Shown: positions 25,652 through 33,277 of the stretch, one piece after another
How positions within the stretch are numbered: position 1 is the stretch's first letter
Layout: every line of letters starts with the position of its first letter
Notes under the pieces: model-generated
What the model was told of the DNA's origin: nothing
Databases searched by the model: none
What the model saw: only the letters and a program-made list of their open reading frames with translations
Made by a program: the position numbers and the translations under genes
Assembly: GCF_051175565.1 (NCBI RefSeq)
Contig: NZ_CP195105.1
Location: forward strand, 2,914,001 to 2,978,000
DNA length: 64,000 bases
Direction: 5' to 3'
From: Daejeonia sp002484105
Lineage (GTDB): Bacteria > Bacteroidota > Bacteroidia > Flavobacteriales > Weeksellaceae

Positions 25652-25957
25652 TCACCCGGAATAATATTCTGCTGAAATATTATTTTCTGAAAGCCATTCA
25701 GAAAACATATCAAAGCAATCTGCCCGTCCCTTAAGCATTTCAACCAAACTAGAGAAAACCTCACTTTCTGGTACATTCAAAACGTTTGCAAGTAATTCTG
25801 CCCTATTTACAGTTAAGCATCTTTCATATTCAAAATCAGGAGCAAGATCCTGCAAATCAATCCGAATACCTTGTTCAGTTTCTTCCAATGAGACTGTTCG
25901 CCCAAAATTATCTTTATATAATTCTGTTGTCATATCATGTATTTCAAAGTCTATCAT
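25652..25957 (-). CDS. Small acidic protein overlapping the methyltransferase gene
   Basis: 101 residues, no Cys cluster, no membrane segment. The sequence is acidic (FEIHDMTTELYKDNFG, EYERCLTVNRAELLANVLN, a final SENNISAEYYSG), suggesting an adaptor or DNA mimic, but I do not recognise a family. Its ATG overlaps the methyltransferase stop by 4 nt (ATGA), so it is translated right after that gene and probably acts with it. A role in modulating the methyltransferase or nuclease is inference. Confidence 0.7.
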   Translation of the reverse strand: MIDFEIHDMTTELYKDNFGRTVSLEETEQGIRIDLQDLAPDFEYERCLTVNRAELLANVLNVPESEVFSSLVEMLKGRADCFDMFSEWLSENNISAEYYSG

Positions 25958-28653
25958 TTCTTCTTCTTTTTTCTCTCCTTTGCAAACAAAGTATCTTTTT
26001 TCGTCATCTCGTCGTAGAGTTTGAAGAGGTATTCCAGGCGGTCGGCATCGCTATCGAAAGGGCGCAATCGGTAGATGCGTTCTATAGCCAAATCGAGCTC
26101 GTGGTGGGCTTGTCGAAGACCTTTTGGCATTGTCTCGGGATTGTAAAGCCAAGCCATTGTTTTTTCCGGGAATTTGGCACGCTCATCTAAAACTGCAAAA
26201 ACATATTCGGTTAGCAATTGTTTTTGTTTGGCATTGATCTCCGGAAACGGAAAGGTGTTGTAGCATAATGTATTGGAATACTGCATGTCTGTTTTTAGTC
26301 TTCCTGCTATAGCTCTAACCCAAACAATATGCATACGAGATGATAAAATTCCAAATAATAAAGAGCTTGATCCATAAACAACTCTTACTGCATTAGAAGG
26401 GACGTATGCGGCTGAAAAATACCCAATAGGTAAATATTCTCTACGCTCAGATCCAGTTTGAGGAATTAATAGAAAATCATCCTCAATGTATTTATCTTCA
26501 TCAAAAAAATAAGGCGTCAAACTTTTTTTTCTAGTTGCTTCTTTCGTACTAGCCATACGAAAATCTGAAACTTTCCTAAAGCGATCAGTAAAATCTGGAA
26601 TTTCTTTAGCTTGATCTAATTCATCGATGTCAATATGAATACAAAATCTTTCACTTCCATTCATGAATTCTTCTGCCCCAATATATTTTTTTATAAACTT
26701 TTCAGATTTAGGATATTTTTGAATAATTGACAATGCTTCGTCGGCTTTTAGAAGTAAATTTCCATTATCACCAGGTGAACTTCCTTTAATCATTTCGGGT
26801 AAATCTGAAATTGAAGTTCTACGGGGATAGATAAAAATATTTGTTGCGTCTAATAAATATGGATTTATGTTTTTTACTTCTTTTACTCTATTATTAGCAA
26901 ATAATTGTTTTACTGATGATGTTGAATTTTGAATACCTATAATAACAACAGCAACTCCTGCGTTCCCTTTTGCATTATTTTCCCATTTAAATGATTGATA
27001 AGCAAAAAATATTTCTTGATTTTTTTCAATAATAAAAGGAAATAACAATCCAACTTGCTCACCCTGAGTTATTGAATTTGTTGAAACAAAAGCGTATTTC
27101 ATCCTTTCCGTTGATATGAAATTTGAAGCTTTAACAAACCATATTGCAATATAATCAAGCTTTTTATAGTTTGGTATATAACCTGCTACAATTCCCAAAT
27201 CTTCCTTTTGCAATGCGTTTTGACGACTATATCCCAAATACGGTGGATTTCCGATAATGTAAATTTCGTCGTCGGGATTTTTGGGGCAAACACTTTCCCA
27301 GTCGGTTCTTGCAGCATTGCCACGGGTGATGTTTCCGGACTGCTTCAGTGGCAGAATTGGGTGTGATTTCCCAAAATCCATCAGTTCGCTTTCAAAAACT
27401 TTGTTCATCTGATGTTCTGCCAGCCACAAGGAAAGAATGGCCATTTCGTGGGCAAAATCTTTAATTTCGATGCCATAAAACTGAGAAAGTTTAATTTCTG
27501 TGAACTGCAACGGAATGGTTTGTCCTTCGGGAATTAATTCAATGATTCTTTTCAGGATTTTGATCTCCAGATTTCGGATTTCTTTATAGGTGATAATCAG
27601 AAAATTGCCGCTACCACACGCGGGATCAAAAAATTTGATTTTTGAAATTCTGTTGATTAATTTCTTTAGTCCAGTGGAAGAATTGTGCTGTTTTTCGAAT
27701 TCGTCGTACAATTCATCTAAAAACAGAGGTTTAATCAACTTCAGGATATTCGGAACGGAGGTGTAATGCATTCCCAAATCGGAACGTTCTTCGGGATCTG
27801 CTACCGCCTGAATCATTGAGCCGAAAATATCGGGATTAATTTCGTCCCAGTTTAAATTGCCGCAGTTCAGCAGGATTTGTCTTGATTTGTACGAAAATTT
27901 CGGACAAATAATCTCATCCTTAAACAGCCCACCGTTTACGTAAGGGAATTCTGCAACATAGGTGGGAAAATCGCCGGTTCTGGTACTGAGCCGTTTGAAT
28001 AAATCGGTGAGGAAAACATCCATATCCGATCCGTCGTCTTTGGTTTCGTTGGCGATGGTATTGGAGAAAATACCTTCTTCTGCAAAAATCCCGGTATCTT
28101 CTGCAAAAAAGCAAAACAAAAGCCGGGAGAGAAACAGATTGAGATGGTGCGAATGCCCATGCAGAAGTGCTTCGTTATCTTCAATAAGAATATCGTAGAG
28201 TTTGGCCAGCTCGTAGGAAGCATCGCGGTCTGCCTTGTTGTCGTTGGTGGATTTGTAAATTTCTGCTCCTGTCAGAGGCAGGAAAAAAGCATAATGTTTG
28301 GATAATTCTGCAACAGGAAAATCTTTATTAAGACCAGTTTTCAGATCTTTTGCCACAAAGGTTTTAAAATCTGTAAGAATTATAAAACGGGGATTTTGTT
28401 TTATAATATACTCGTCTTTCGCGCATTTTTCGATATCAAAAAGCAAAGAACCTGCTTCGCCTGTTTTAAAGAAAATTTTTCCTTTGTACAGGACTTCTCC
28501 GGGATTTTTAGCCATATTGAAATCTCCTTTCTTGAGGCGTGCGACGGAAGTTTTAGAAATGCCGTACGCGAGGAGCAAGTCGTAGATCAATTCTTCCGGA
28601 TCCAGGTGATCCGTGAGATATTTCAGGTTTTGTTCGATTTCTTTAGATGTCAT
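25954..28653 (-). CDS. N6-adenine DNA methyltransferase, YeeA/MmeI-like class
   Basis: 899 residues. SAM-binding motif I FFDPACGSGNFLI (about 340) and catalytic motif IV IIGNPPYLGYSRQ (about 468) define a gamma-class N6-adenine methyltransferase; GMHYTSVPNILKLI precedes motif I as in YeeA/MmeI-type enzymes. The C-terminal part (about 600-860) is the likely target-recognition domain, followed by a helical end. The N-terminal third corresponds to the MmeI-type nuclease region, but I cannot find an intact E-x-K where one is expected (FFKTGEAG). I infer that it supplies modification for a system whose cleavage is done by the helicase and GIY-YIG proteins. It is first in the minus-strand gene series. 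Confidence 0.85.
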   Translation of the reverse strand: MTSKEIEQNLKYLTDHLDPEELIYDLLLAYGISKTSVARLKKGDFNMAKNPGEVLYKGKIFFKTGEAGSLLFDIEKCAKDEYIIKQNPRFIILTDFKTFVAKDLKTGLNKDFPVAELSKHYAFFLPLTGAEIYKSTNDNKADRDASYELAKLYDILIEDNEALLHGHSHHLNLFLSRLLFCFFAEDTGIFAEEGIFSNTIANETKDDGSDMDVFLTDLFKRLSTRTGDFPTYVAEFPYVNGGLFKDEIICPKFSYKSRQILLNCGNLNWDEINPDIFGSMIQAVADPEERSDLGMHYTSVPNILKLIKPLFLDELYDEFEKQHNSSTGLKKLINRISKIKFFDPACGSGNFLIITYKEIRNLEIKILKRIIELIPEGQTIPLQFTEIKLSQFYGIEIKDFAHEMAILSLWLAEHQMNKVFESELMDFGKSHPILPLKQSGNITRGNAARTDWESVCPKNPDDEIYIIGNPPYLGYSRQNALQKEDLGIVAGYIPNYKKLDYIAIWFVKASNFISTERMKYAFVSTNSITQGEQVGLLFPFIIEKNQEIFFAYQSFKWENNAKGNAGVAVVIIGIQNSTSSVKQLFANNRVKEVKNINPYLLDATNIFIYPRRTSISDLPEMIKGSSPGDNGNLLLKADEALSIIQKYPKSEKFIKKYIGAEEFMNGSERFCIHIDIDELDQAKEIPDFTDRFRKVSDFRMASTKEATRKKSLTPYFFDEDKYIEDDFLLIPQTGSERREYLPIGYFSAAYVPSNAVRVVYGSSSLLFGILSSRMHIVWVRAIAGRLKTDMQYSNTLCYNTFPFPEINAKQKQLLTEYVFAVLDERAKFPEKTMAWLYNPETMPKGLRQAHHELDLAIERIYRLRPFDSDADRLEYLFKLYDEMTKKDTLFAKERKKKKK

Positions 28654-28845
28654 TTCCGGGCAAAATAAGATTTTGAAAAACGTTGGTTTTTGTGTTTCGT
28701 TTTAATAATCGATAAAGATACAAAGTGCGGTGAAAAGAATAAAGATAAAGGCACAAAGAATAAACACTTGATTCCGCATTACATTTCACATCCGATAGTA
28801 GAAATTGAAGTAGATCAGGAATAAAACCTGGGGTAAAGTCAATAA

Positions 28846-29274
28846 AATAACGGTTTTTATATTGGGTTATCTACAGATATCTTTGATAAGAAATGGTGGA
28901 ATATTTTAGAAATATATGAATCCAATAATTCCAATATTTCTATAGTTAATACTCTTAAGAATACTTTAGATAAAATTTTGACATCCAAAATTGAGTTGAA
29001 AGTTGAATATGCTAAAATAGTATTACCATACTTTATAAAATATAGTCTTCTAGATAAACAAAGTGATATTTTTAGACTGATTATTAAAAATGAATTTCTT
29101 TCAAATTCAGATTTTATTCAATTACTGATTTCAAATTCAGAATCTATTAAAATTCTTTATGCTGCCGCAATTAAAACCGATAAAGATAATTTTAGGCATC
29201 TGTTAAATGAGAAACGAGAAGATTTTACAGATCCTGCTTTCGATGTTCAAGTTGTAGTATCAACACGAAAATAA
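28846..29274 (+). pseudogene. AT-rich gene remnant beside the tRNA
   Basis: An open frame of about 142 codons between a TAA at 28843-28845 and the TAA ending at 29274, with no ATG or GTG at its left end; a TTG at 28978 is the only weak start. The translation (IFDKKWWNILEIYE, LKVEYAKIVLPYFIKYSLLD, HLLNEKREDF) looks like real protein, helical and charged, but is not recognised. It reads as the 3' part of a gene whose 5' end was lost when the island formed. The 190 bp between this remnant and the methyltransferase start show nothing clear. Confidence 0.5.
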
Positions 29275-29332
29275 GTTCAACAAAAGATAATAATCAATCT
29301 TTTATCAACCCCCTTTTTACTCCCCTATAAAA

Positions 29333-29372
29333 AATAAACCCTCTTAATATCAATATATTAAGGGGTTTTATT
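29333..29372 (-). terminator. Long hairpin directly after the tRNA gene
   Basis: AATAAACCCTCTTAATAT and ATATTAAGGGGTTTTATT form an 18-bp stem with two mismatches around CAAT. It starts 1 nt after the tRNA 3' end (minus strand) and probably terminates its transcription. Confidence 0.7.
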
Positions 29373-29373
29373 G

Positions 29374-29447
29374 TGGTCCCACTTGGGCTCGAACCAAGGA
29401 CAACCTGATTATGAGTCAGGGACTCTAACCAACTGAGCTATAGGACC
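29374..29447 (-). tRNA. tRNA with CAT anticodon (Met, or Ile2 if lysidine-modified)
   Basis: A complete cloverleaf of 74 nt on the minus strand: acceptor stem GGTCCTA/TGGGACC (one G-T), D-arm TAGCTCAGTTGGTTAGA, anticodon stem-loop CCTGACTCATAATCAGG with anticodon CAT, T-arm CTTGGTTCGAGCCCAAG, discriminator A. CCA is not encoded. The initiator features are absent (no run of three G-C pairs in the anticodon stem). The C4-G69 and C5-G68 acceptor pairs are those that TilS favours in tRNA-Ile2 of E. coli, so Ile2 is as likely as elongator Met. It marks the right boundary of the accessory island. Confidence 0.92.
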
Positions 29448-29511
29448 TGCAAATTCTGGTTAGAAATTTGTGAGTGCAAAAATAATGTTTTTTCTGTTAT
29501 TTCAAAATATT

Positions 29512-29910
29512 TTATGCTTTTTCCTGACATAATTCAACCAGAACCCCATTCGTAGATTTCGGATGCAGAAAGACTACCAGTTTATGATCCGCTCCCTCTT
29601 TCGGCTCTTCAGAAATAAACTGGAAACCGGCAGTTTTAAGCCTTTCTATTTCAGCATAAATATCTTCTACTCCAAAAGCGATATGATGAATTCCCTCTCC
29701 TTTTCTGTCAATAAATCTGGAAACAGGACTCTCGGTTCGGCTGGCTTCCAGAAGTTCAATTTTACTGTCGCCCACAGCAAAAAACGAAGTTATCACGCCT
29801 TCACGTTCTACGGATTCTCTTTTATAGCTTGGTGCGCCCGTAAGCCTGGCAAACAGATCTTCGGAAAAACCCAGTGACTTGACGGCAATTCCCAAATGCT
29901 CAATTTTCAT
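29512..29910 (-). CDS. mce: Methylmalonyl-CoA epimerase
   Basis: 132 residues, a single glyoxalase/VOC-fold protein. Metal ligands are seen in KIEHLGIAV (His), SKIELLEA (Glu), GIHHIAFGVED (His) and GVLVELCQ (Glu). It interconverts (R)- and (S)-methylmalonyl-CoA in the propionate/succinate pathway, cytoplasmic. Length is typical. Convergence with no neighbour; divergent from rbfA across 56 bp. Confidence 0.9.
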   Translation of the reverse strand: MKIEHLGIAVKSLGFSEDLFARLTGAPSYKRESVEREGVITSFFAVGDSKIELLEASRTESPVSRFIDRKGEGIHHIAFGVEDIYAEIERLKTAGFQFISEEPKEGADHKLVVFLHPKSTNGVLVELCQEKA

Positions 29911-29954
29911 AGTTGAATGTTTTCGGATTAAACAAAGGTTTCAAACAAAAATAC

Positions 29955-29962
29955 TAAATTTG
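29955..29962 (+). promoter_or_regulatory. -7 box for rbfA (near-leaderless)
   Basis: TAAATTTG ends only 4 nt before the rbfA ATG at 29967. In Bacteroidota transcription begins about 5-8 nt after this box, so the mRNA would start at or within the first codon. Confidence 0.6.
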
Positions 29963-29966
29963 CCGT

Positions 29967-30329
29967 ATGAATGAAACCAACAGACAAAGAAAAGTAGCCC
30001 AGATAATTCAGGAAGATTTTGCAGAACTCTTCCGTAAACTTGCTGCAGACAGCAAAAAGAACTTCCTGATCACCGTTACCGATGCCAGAATTTCTGCAGA
30101 CCTTGGTGTGGCGAAGATTTATCTGAGTATTTTTCCTCAGGAATTCCGCCAGCCCATAATGAAAGAGATTGAGACCAACAAAGCCGCTTACCGCAACTAT
30201 CTCGGTCAGAACATAGGGAAGCAGGTACGTGTGATCCCTGAGTTGTATTTCTACAACGATACCTCTCTTGATGATGTGGAGAGAATTGAAAAAGAACTGA
30301 AAGGCGAAGGCGACAATCCCGTTTTATAA
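29967..30329 (+). CDS. rbfA: 30S ribosome-binding factor A
   Basis: 120 residues, KH-like fold. The opening NETNRQRKVAQIIQEDFAELF, the core VTDARISADLGVAKIYLSIF and the end LDDVERIEKEL are diagnostic. RbfA binds the 30S subunit during 16S 5'-end maturation. Cytoplasmic. It is followed after 5 nt by a LolC/E-like permease gene, an arrangement common in this group, so the two are co-transcribed. Confidence 0.93.
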   Translation: MNETNRQRKVAQIIQEDFAELFRKLAADSKKNFLITVTDARISADLGVAKIYLSIFPQEFRQPIMKEIETNKAAYRNYLGQNIGKQVRVIPELYFYNDTSLDDVERIEKELKGEGDNPVL

Positions 30330-30334
30330 AAGTT

Positions 30335-31540
30335 TTGTCCGGTACTTCATTCTATATCGCCCAGCGTTACCTTATTGCAAAAAAAGGAAACACCGCCGTG
30401 ACCTTCATCACCTTGCTGGCTGCTTTTGCTATGATGACGGCCGTAGCTGCCATGTTTATCATCATCTCCGTTTTTTCCGGTCTCGAAACCCTCAACAGGG
30501 ATATGATTGCAAATCTGCATGCAGATCTTACCATTTCTCCAGCCCAAGGTAAGAAACTTCAAAATATACAGCAGATCACAGATATACTCCACAAGAACAG
30601 TGATGTGGAAAATTTTTCGAACGTCATTGAAGAAAAAGTCTATATCAGCTACAACAATATCGGAGAAATCGGATATCTCAGGGGTGTTGATTCGGCATAT
30701 ACCTCCGTAAATCCCGTCAACAAAAGTATTTTCTTTGGAAAATATCCAAGTTTCAGGTTCAGCAACGAAGCGGTAATAGAAAACGGCCTGGACAACAGAC
30801 TTTCTATTCCTGTGGGAGAGACCAATGATGCAGCATGGCTGTTCATGCCCAAACCCGGCTCAGGAATTATCACAAAAGAAGAAGATATCTTCAATAAAAA
30901 ACAAATTTTTGTAACGGGCGTATTTCCGGGTAACGACCAGCTTAACAATTATATCATTGCCCCAATCGAACTGGCACAGGAACTGCTGAATCTTCCGAAA
31001 AATTCAGCTTATCAAATGGTTATCAAACTAAAAAATCCCGATACGGCAGATACTGTTAAAGAGAACATTTTGCAAAAGATAGGTTCCGGGTATGTCATCA
31101 AAACCAAAAATGAAGAAAATGCCGCATTCTGGAAAATGATCAACACCGAAAAACTGATGATCTACCTGATTTTTTCTCTTGTCATTTTCATTACGACATT
31201 CAACCTTGCAGGCGCCATCATCATCCTGCAACTGGACAAAAAAGAACAGTCACGCGCCCTTATTGCGATGGGCTTTTCGTTGAAAAGCCTGCGCAGAACC
31301 TATTTCTATACCGGAATTCTGATTGTAGTTTTTGGGATTATCGCGGGGTTGATGCTGGGTACTGCTGCTTCATACTTTCAGCAGAGCACCGGTTTTTTCA
31401 AAGCGAACGAAAGCCTTCCTTTTCCGACTGAAATACGCATGATCAACTATTTTATTGTAGCAGGAGTGGCCTTTCTCTTCGGAGGTATTGTCTCATGGAT
31501 TTTCTCAAAAATCAATAAAGAATTAATTTTAACAAAATAA
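30335..31540 (+). CDS. FtsX-family ABC transporter permease (LolC/E-like)
   Basis: 401 residues from a TTG at 30335, 5 nt after rbfA. The topology is one N-terminal helix (FITLLAAFAMMTAVAAMFII) with the FYIAQRYL motif, a large periplasmic MacB_PCD-type domain, and three C-terminal helices (MIYLIFSLVIFITTFNLAGAI, YTGILIVVFGIIAGLMLG, YFIVAGVAFLFGGIVSWIF). This four-helix layout with FtsX domain matches LolC/LolE, which extract lipoproteins from the inner membrane. No ATPase (LolD) gene is adjacent, so it must pair with one elsewhere. Confidence 0.85.
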   Translation: MSGTSFYIAQRYLIAKKGNTAVTFITLLAAFAMMTAVAAMFIIISVFSGLETLNRDMIANLHADLTISPAQGKKLQNIQQITDILHKNSDVENFSNVIEEKVYISYNNIGEIGYLRGVDSAYTSVNPVNKSIFFGKYPSFRFSNEAVIENGLDNRLSIPVGETNDAAWLFMPKPGSGIITKEEDIFNKKQIFVTGVFPGNDQLNNYIIAPIELAQELLNLPKNSAYQMVIKLKNPDTADTVKENILQKIGSGYVIKTKNEENAAFWKMINTEKLMIYLIFSLVIFITTFNLAGAIIILQLDKKEQSRALIAMGFSLKSLRRTYFYTGILIVVFGIIAGLMLGTAASYFQQSTGFFKANESLPFPTEIRMINYFIVAGVAFLFGGIVSWIFSKINKELILTK

Positions 31541-31597
31541 ATAGTTCAGCAAATTGAATAATTTGTAATTTTACCTCCCTATCATTTATTTTTTCTG

Positions 31598-32686
31598 ATG
31601 AAAAATCTTTCTTTTTTTTTGCTGCTGGCCAGCGCTTTGGGCACCATACATGCACAGGCTCCTGACGGATATTATGACGGTACAGAAAATCTTACCGGAT
31701 ATTCCCTGAAAACTAAACTGAGCCAGATTATCAACAATGGTACAGAAGATCACGGCTACGGTGGGCTATGGAGCGCTTACAAAACTGGAGATCTCGACAA
31801 ATACTACGAAAAGGACAATACCATTCTGGATATATACTCAGAAATCCCCACCGGTAAGGATGCCTACGAATATACACCTGGAACAGATCAGTGTGGTTCG
31901 GCAGGATATACAAAAGAAGGCGACTGTTACAACAGAGAGCACCTCTTTCCACAAAGTTTTTTTTATGAAAAAGCCCCGATGAAGGGTGACTATAATTTCA
32001 TTTTCCCTACTGACGGAAAGGTCAACAATATCAGAGACAACTATCCTTTCGGTACAGTGGGAACGGTATCAGGAACTCCTTCTACCAACGGATCCAAACT
32101 AGGAACCAGCAATTTCCCGGGATATGGCGGTACAGTTTTCGAGCCAATTGACGAATTTAAAGGTGACATTGCAAGAAGCCTTCTCTACTTTATTACAAGA
32201 TACGAGGACAAACTCCCCGATTTCAAATATAGTGACAATAATAATCCGCAGGACGGAAGCAAAGATCGCGGTTTTGAGCAGTGGTACATCAACCTGCTGC
32301 TGAAATGGAATCATGACGATCCGGTTTCGCAGAAAGAAATTGACCGTAACAACTACGCCTACACCTATCAGAAAAACAGAAATCCGTTTATCGATCATCC
32401 GGAATTTGTAGATAAAATATGGACTTCTACCCTGTCTTCGGATGAAATAAAAACTATTGACAAAAGATTTATCATTCAGAATCCGGTACAGAACGGTACC
32501 CTTGTCATTGCAGGCAAGTATATCAAAGATATCCAGAACGTACAGATTTTTGACATGAGTGGCAGAATCATACAGCAGGCAAAAGAACCTTTTCGCAATA
32601 CCAATACCTTGCGCCTTAAAAATCTCAGCAAAGGCAACTACATCTTAAAAGCAGACCAGCAGTCTGTAAAATTCATCATTGAATAA
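31598..32686 (+). CDS. T9SS-secreted endonuclease I family nuclease
   Basis: 362 residues. Signal peptide MKNLSFFLLLASALGTIHAQ, endonuclease I domain (PF04231) with the catalytic His in CYNREHLFPQSFF (about residue 112), and KVNNIRDNYPFG as the Asn/metal region. RNPFIDHPEFVDKIW near 265 marks the end of the nuclease core. A T9SS type A sorting domain (about 285-362) ends NLSKGNYILKA...KFIIE. It is exported through T9SS to the surface or medium, where it probably degrades DNA or RNA for nutrient gain. A homologue lies 600 bp downstream. Confidence 0.9.
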   Translation: MKNLSFFLLLASALGTIHAQAPDGYYDGTENLTGYSLKTKLSQIINNGTEDHGYGGLWSAYKTGDLDKYYEKDNTILDIYSEIPTGKDAYEYTPGTDQCGSAGYTKEGDCYNREHLFPQSFFYEKAPMKGDYNFIFPTDGKVNNIRDNYPFGTVGTVSGTPSTNGSKLGTSNFPGYGGTVFEPIDEFKGDIARSLLYFITRYEDKLPDFKYSDNNNPQDGSKDRGFEQWYINLLLKWNHDDPVSQKEIDRNNYAYTYQKNRNPFIDHPEFVDKIWTSTLSSDEIKTIDKRFIIQNPVQNGTLVIAGKYIKDIQNVQIFDMSGRIIQQAKEPFRNTNTLRLKNLSKGNYILKADQQSVKFIIE

Positions 32687-32702
32687 AGAGCGCGAAAGAG
32701 AA

Positions 32703-33263
32703 ATGCTTGACAAAGGCCAAATAGTTGAAATCCCGGCATCGTCGGCGATTTACAAAAGAACACCCCCCACTTTCCATTCCAAGAATGAAGAACTCCGGTG
32801 GTTGGCTTCTCCATATCATTATGACCTGTTTGACGGTATACTGATCGGAGGGCATCAGGGCGTTGAAAATTACCACCTTGGCCAGAGAAAACACTTGAAC
32901 ATCAGCGGCATGCCAAAGCCACTGTACATTATTGCCATTGACAAATCTGAGCAGCGGATTTTTGTAGGAGCAGGAAGGAATCATCCCGGACTGTTTTCCA
33001 CAGTTTTTTTCTTTCCCAACAGCAACATTCACTGGGGTTCCCATGAGGCACTGAAGGCCGTAAAAACAGACAACGGCATCAAAACCGAAATCCTTACAGA
33101 AGAACTTGCAACCAGAGGAATTGCGGCTGATGCCTATCTCTATGATGAAGGTCTTTATCTGGAATGCAGCAAAAAACAAAGTATATCTTTGTACAATAAA
33201 AATCTGAAAATCATTTTACTGCATGATGGTCTACTCTATGCAGAAATCTACCACTTATATTAA
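32703..33263 (+). CDS. Stand-alone MnmA C-terminal-domain-like protein
   Basis: 186 residues from the ATG at 32703; a TTG at 32679 overlaps the previous stop. The segment GGHQGVENYHLGQRKHLNISG, PLYIIAIDKSEQRIFVGAG and HPGLFS matches the central and C-terminal part of the tRNA 2-thiouridylase MnmA (consensus GQRKGL, PLYVV..D...N.V.VG). The N-terminal PP-loop ATPase and the catalytic Cys of MnmA are missing, so it cannot thiolate tRNA itself. It has no signal peptide and sits 14 nt upstream of the second nuclease gene. Older annotations may call it a tRNA methyltransferase; that is not supported. Function unknown, RNA-binding is possible. Confidence 0.7.
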   Translation: MLDKGQIVEIPASSAIYKRTPPTFHSKNEELRWLASPYHYDLFDGILIGGHQGVENYHLGQRKHLNISGMPKPLYIIAIDKSEQRIFVGAGRNHPGLFSTVFFFPNSNIHWGSHEALKAVKTDNGIKTEILTEELATRGIAADAYLYDEGLYLECSKKQSISLYNKNLKIILLHDGLLYAEIYHLY

Positions 33264-33277
33264 AATAATTTTATAAC

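Noticed and set aside
28654..28845. Possible coding stretch ending in HYISHPIVEIEVDQE before a TAA at about 28822-28824
   Set aside because: Low-complexity Lys/Asp-rich upstream part, no start codon and no recognisable domain; too weak to call.
17320..29447. Direct-repeat attachment sites or an integrase for the island
   Set aside because: No integrase gene and no copy of the tRNA 3' end were found near the left boundary by eye.
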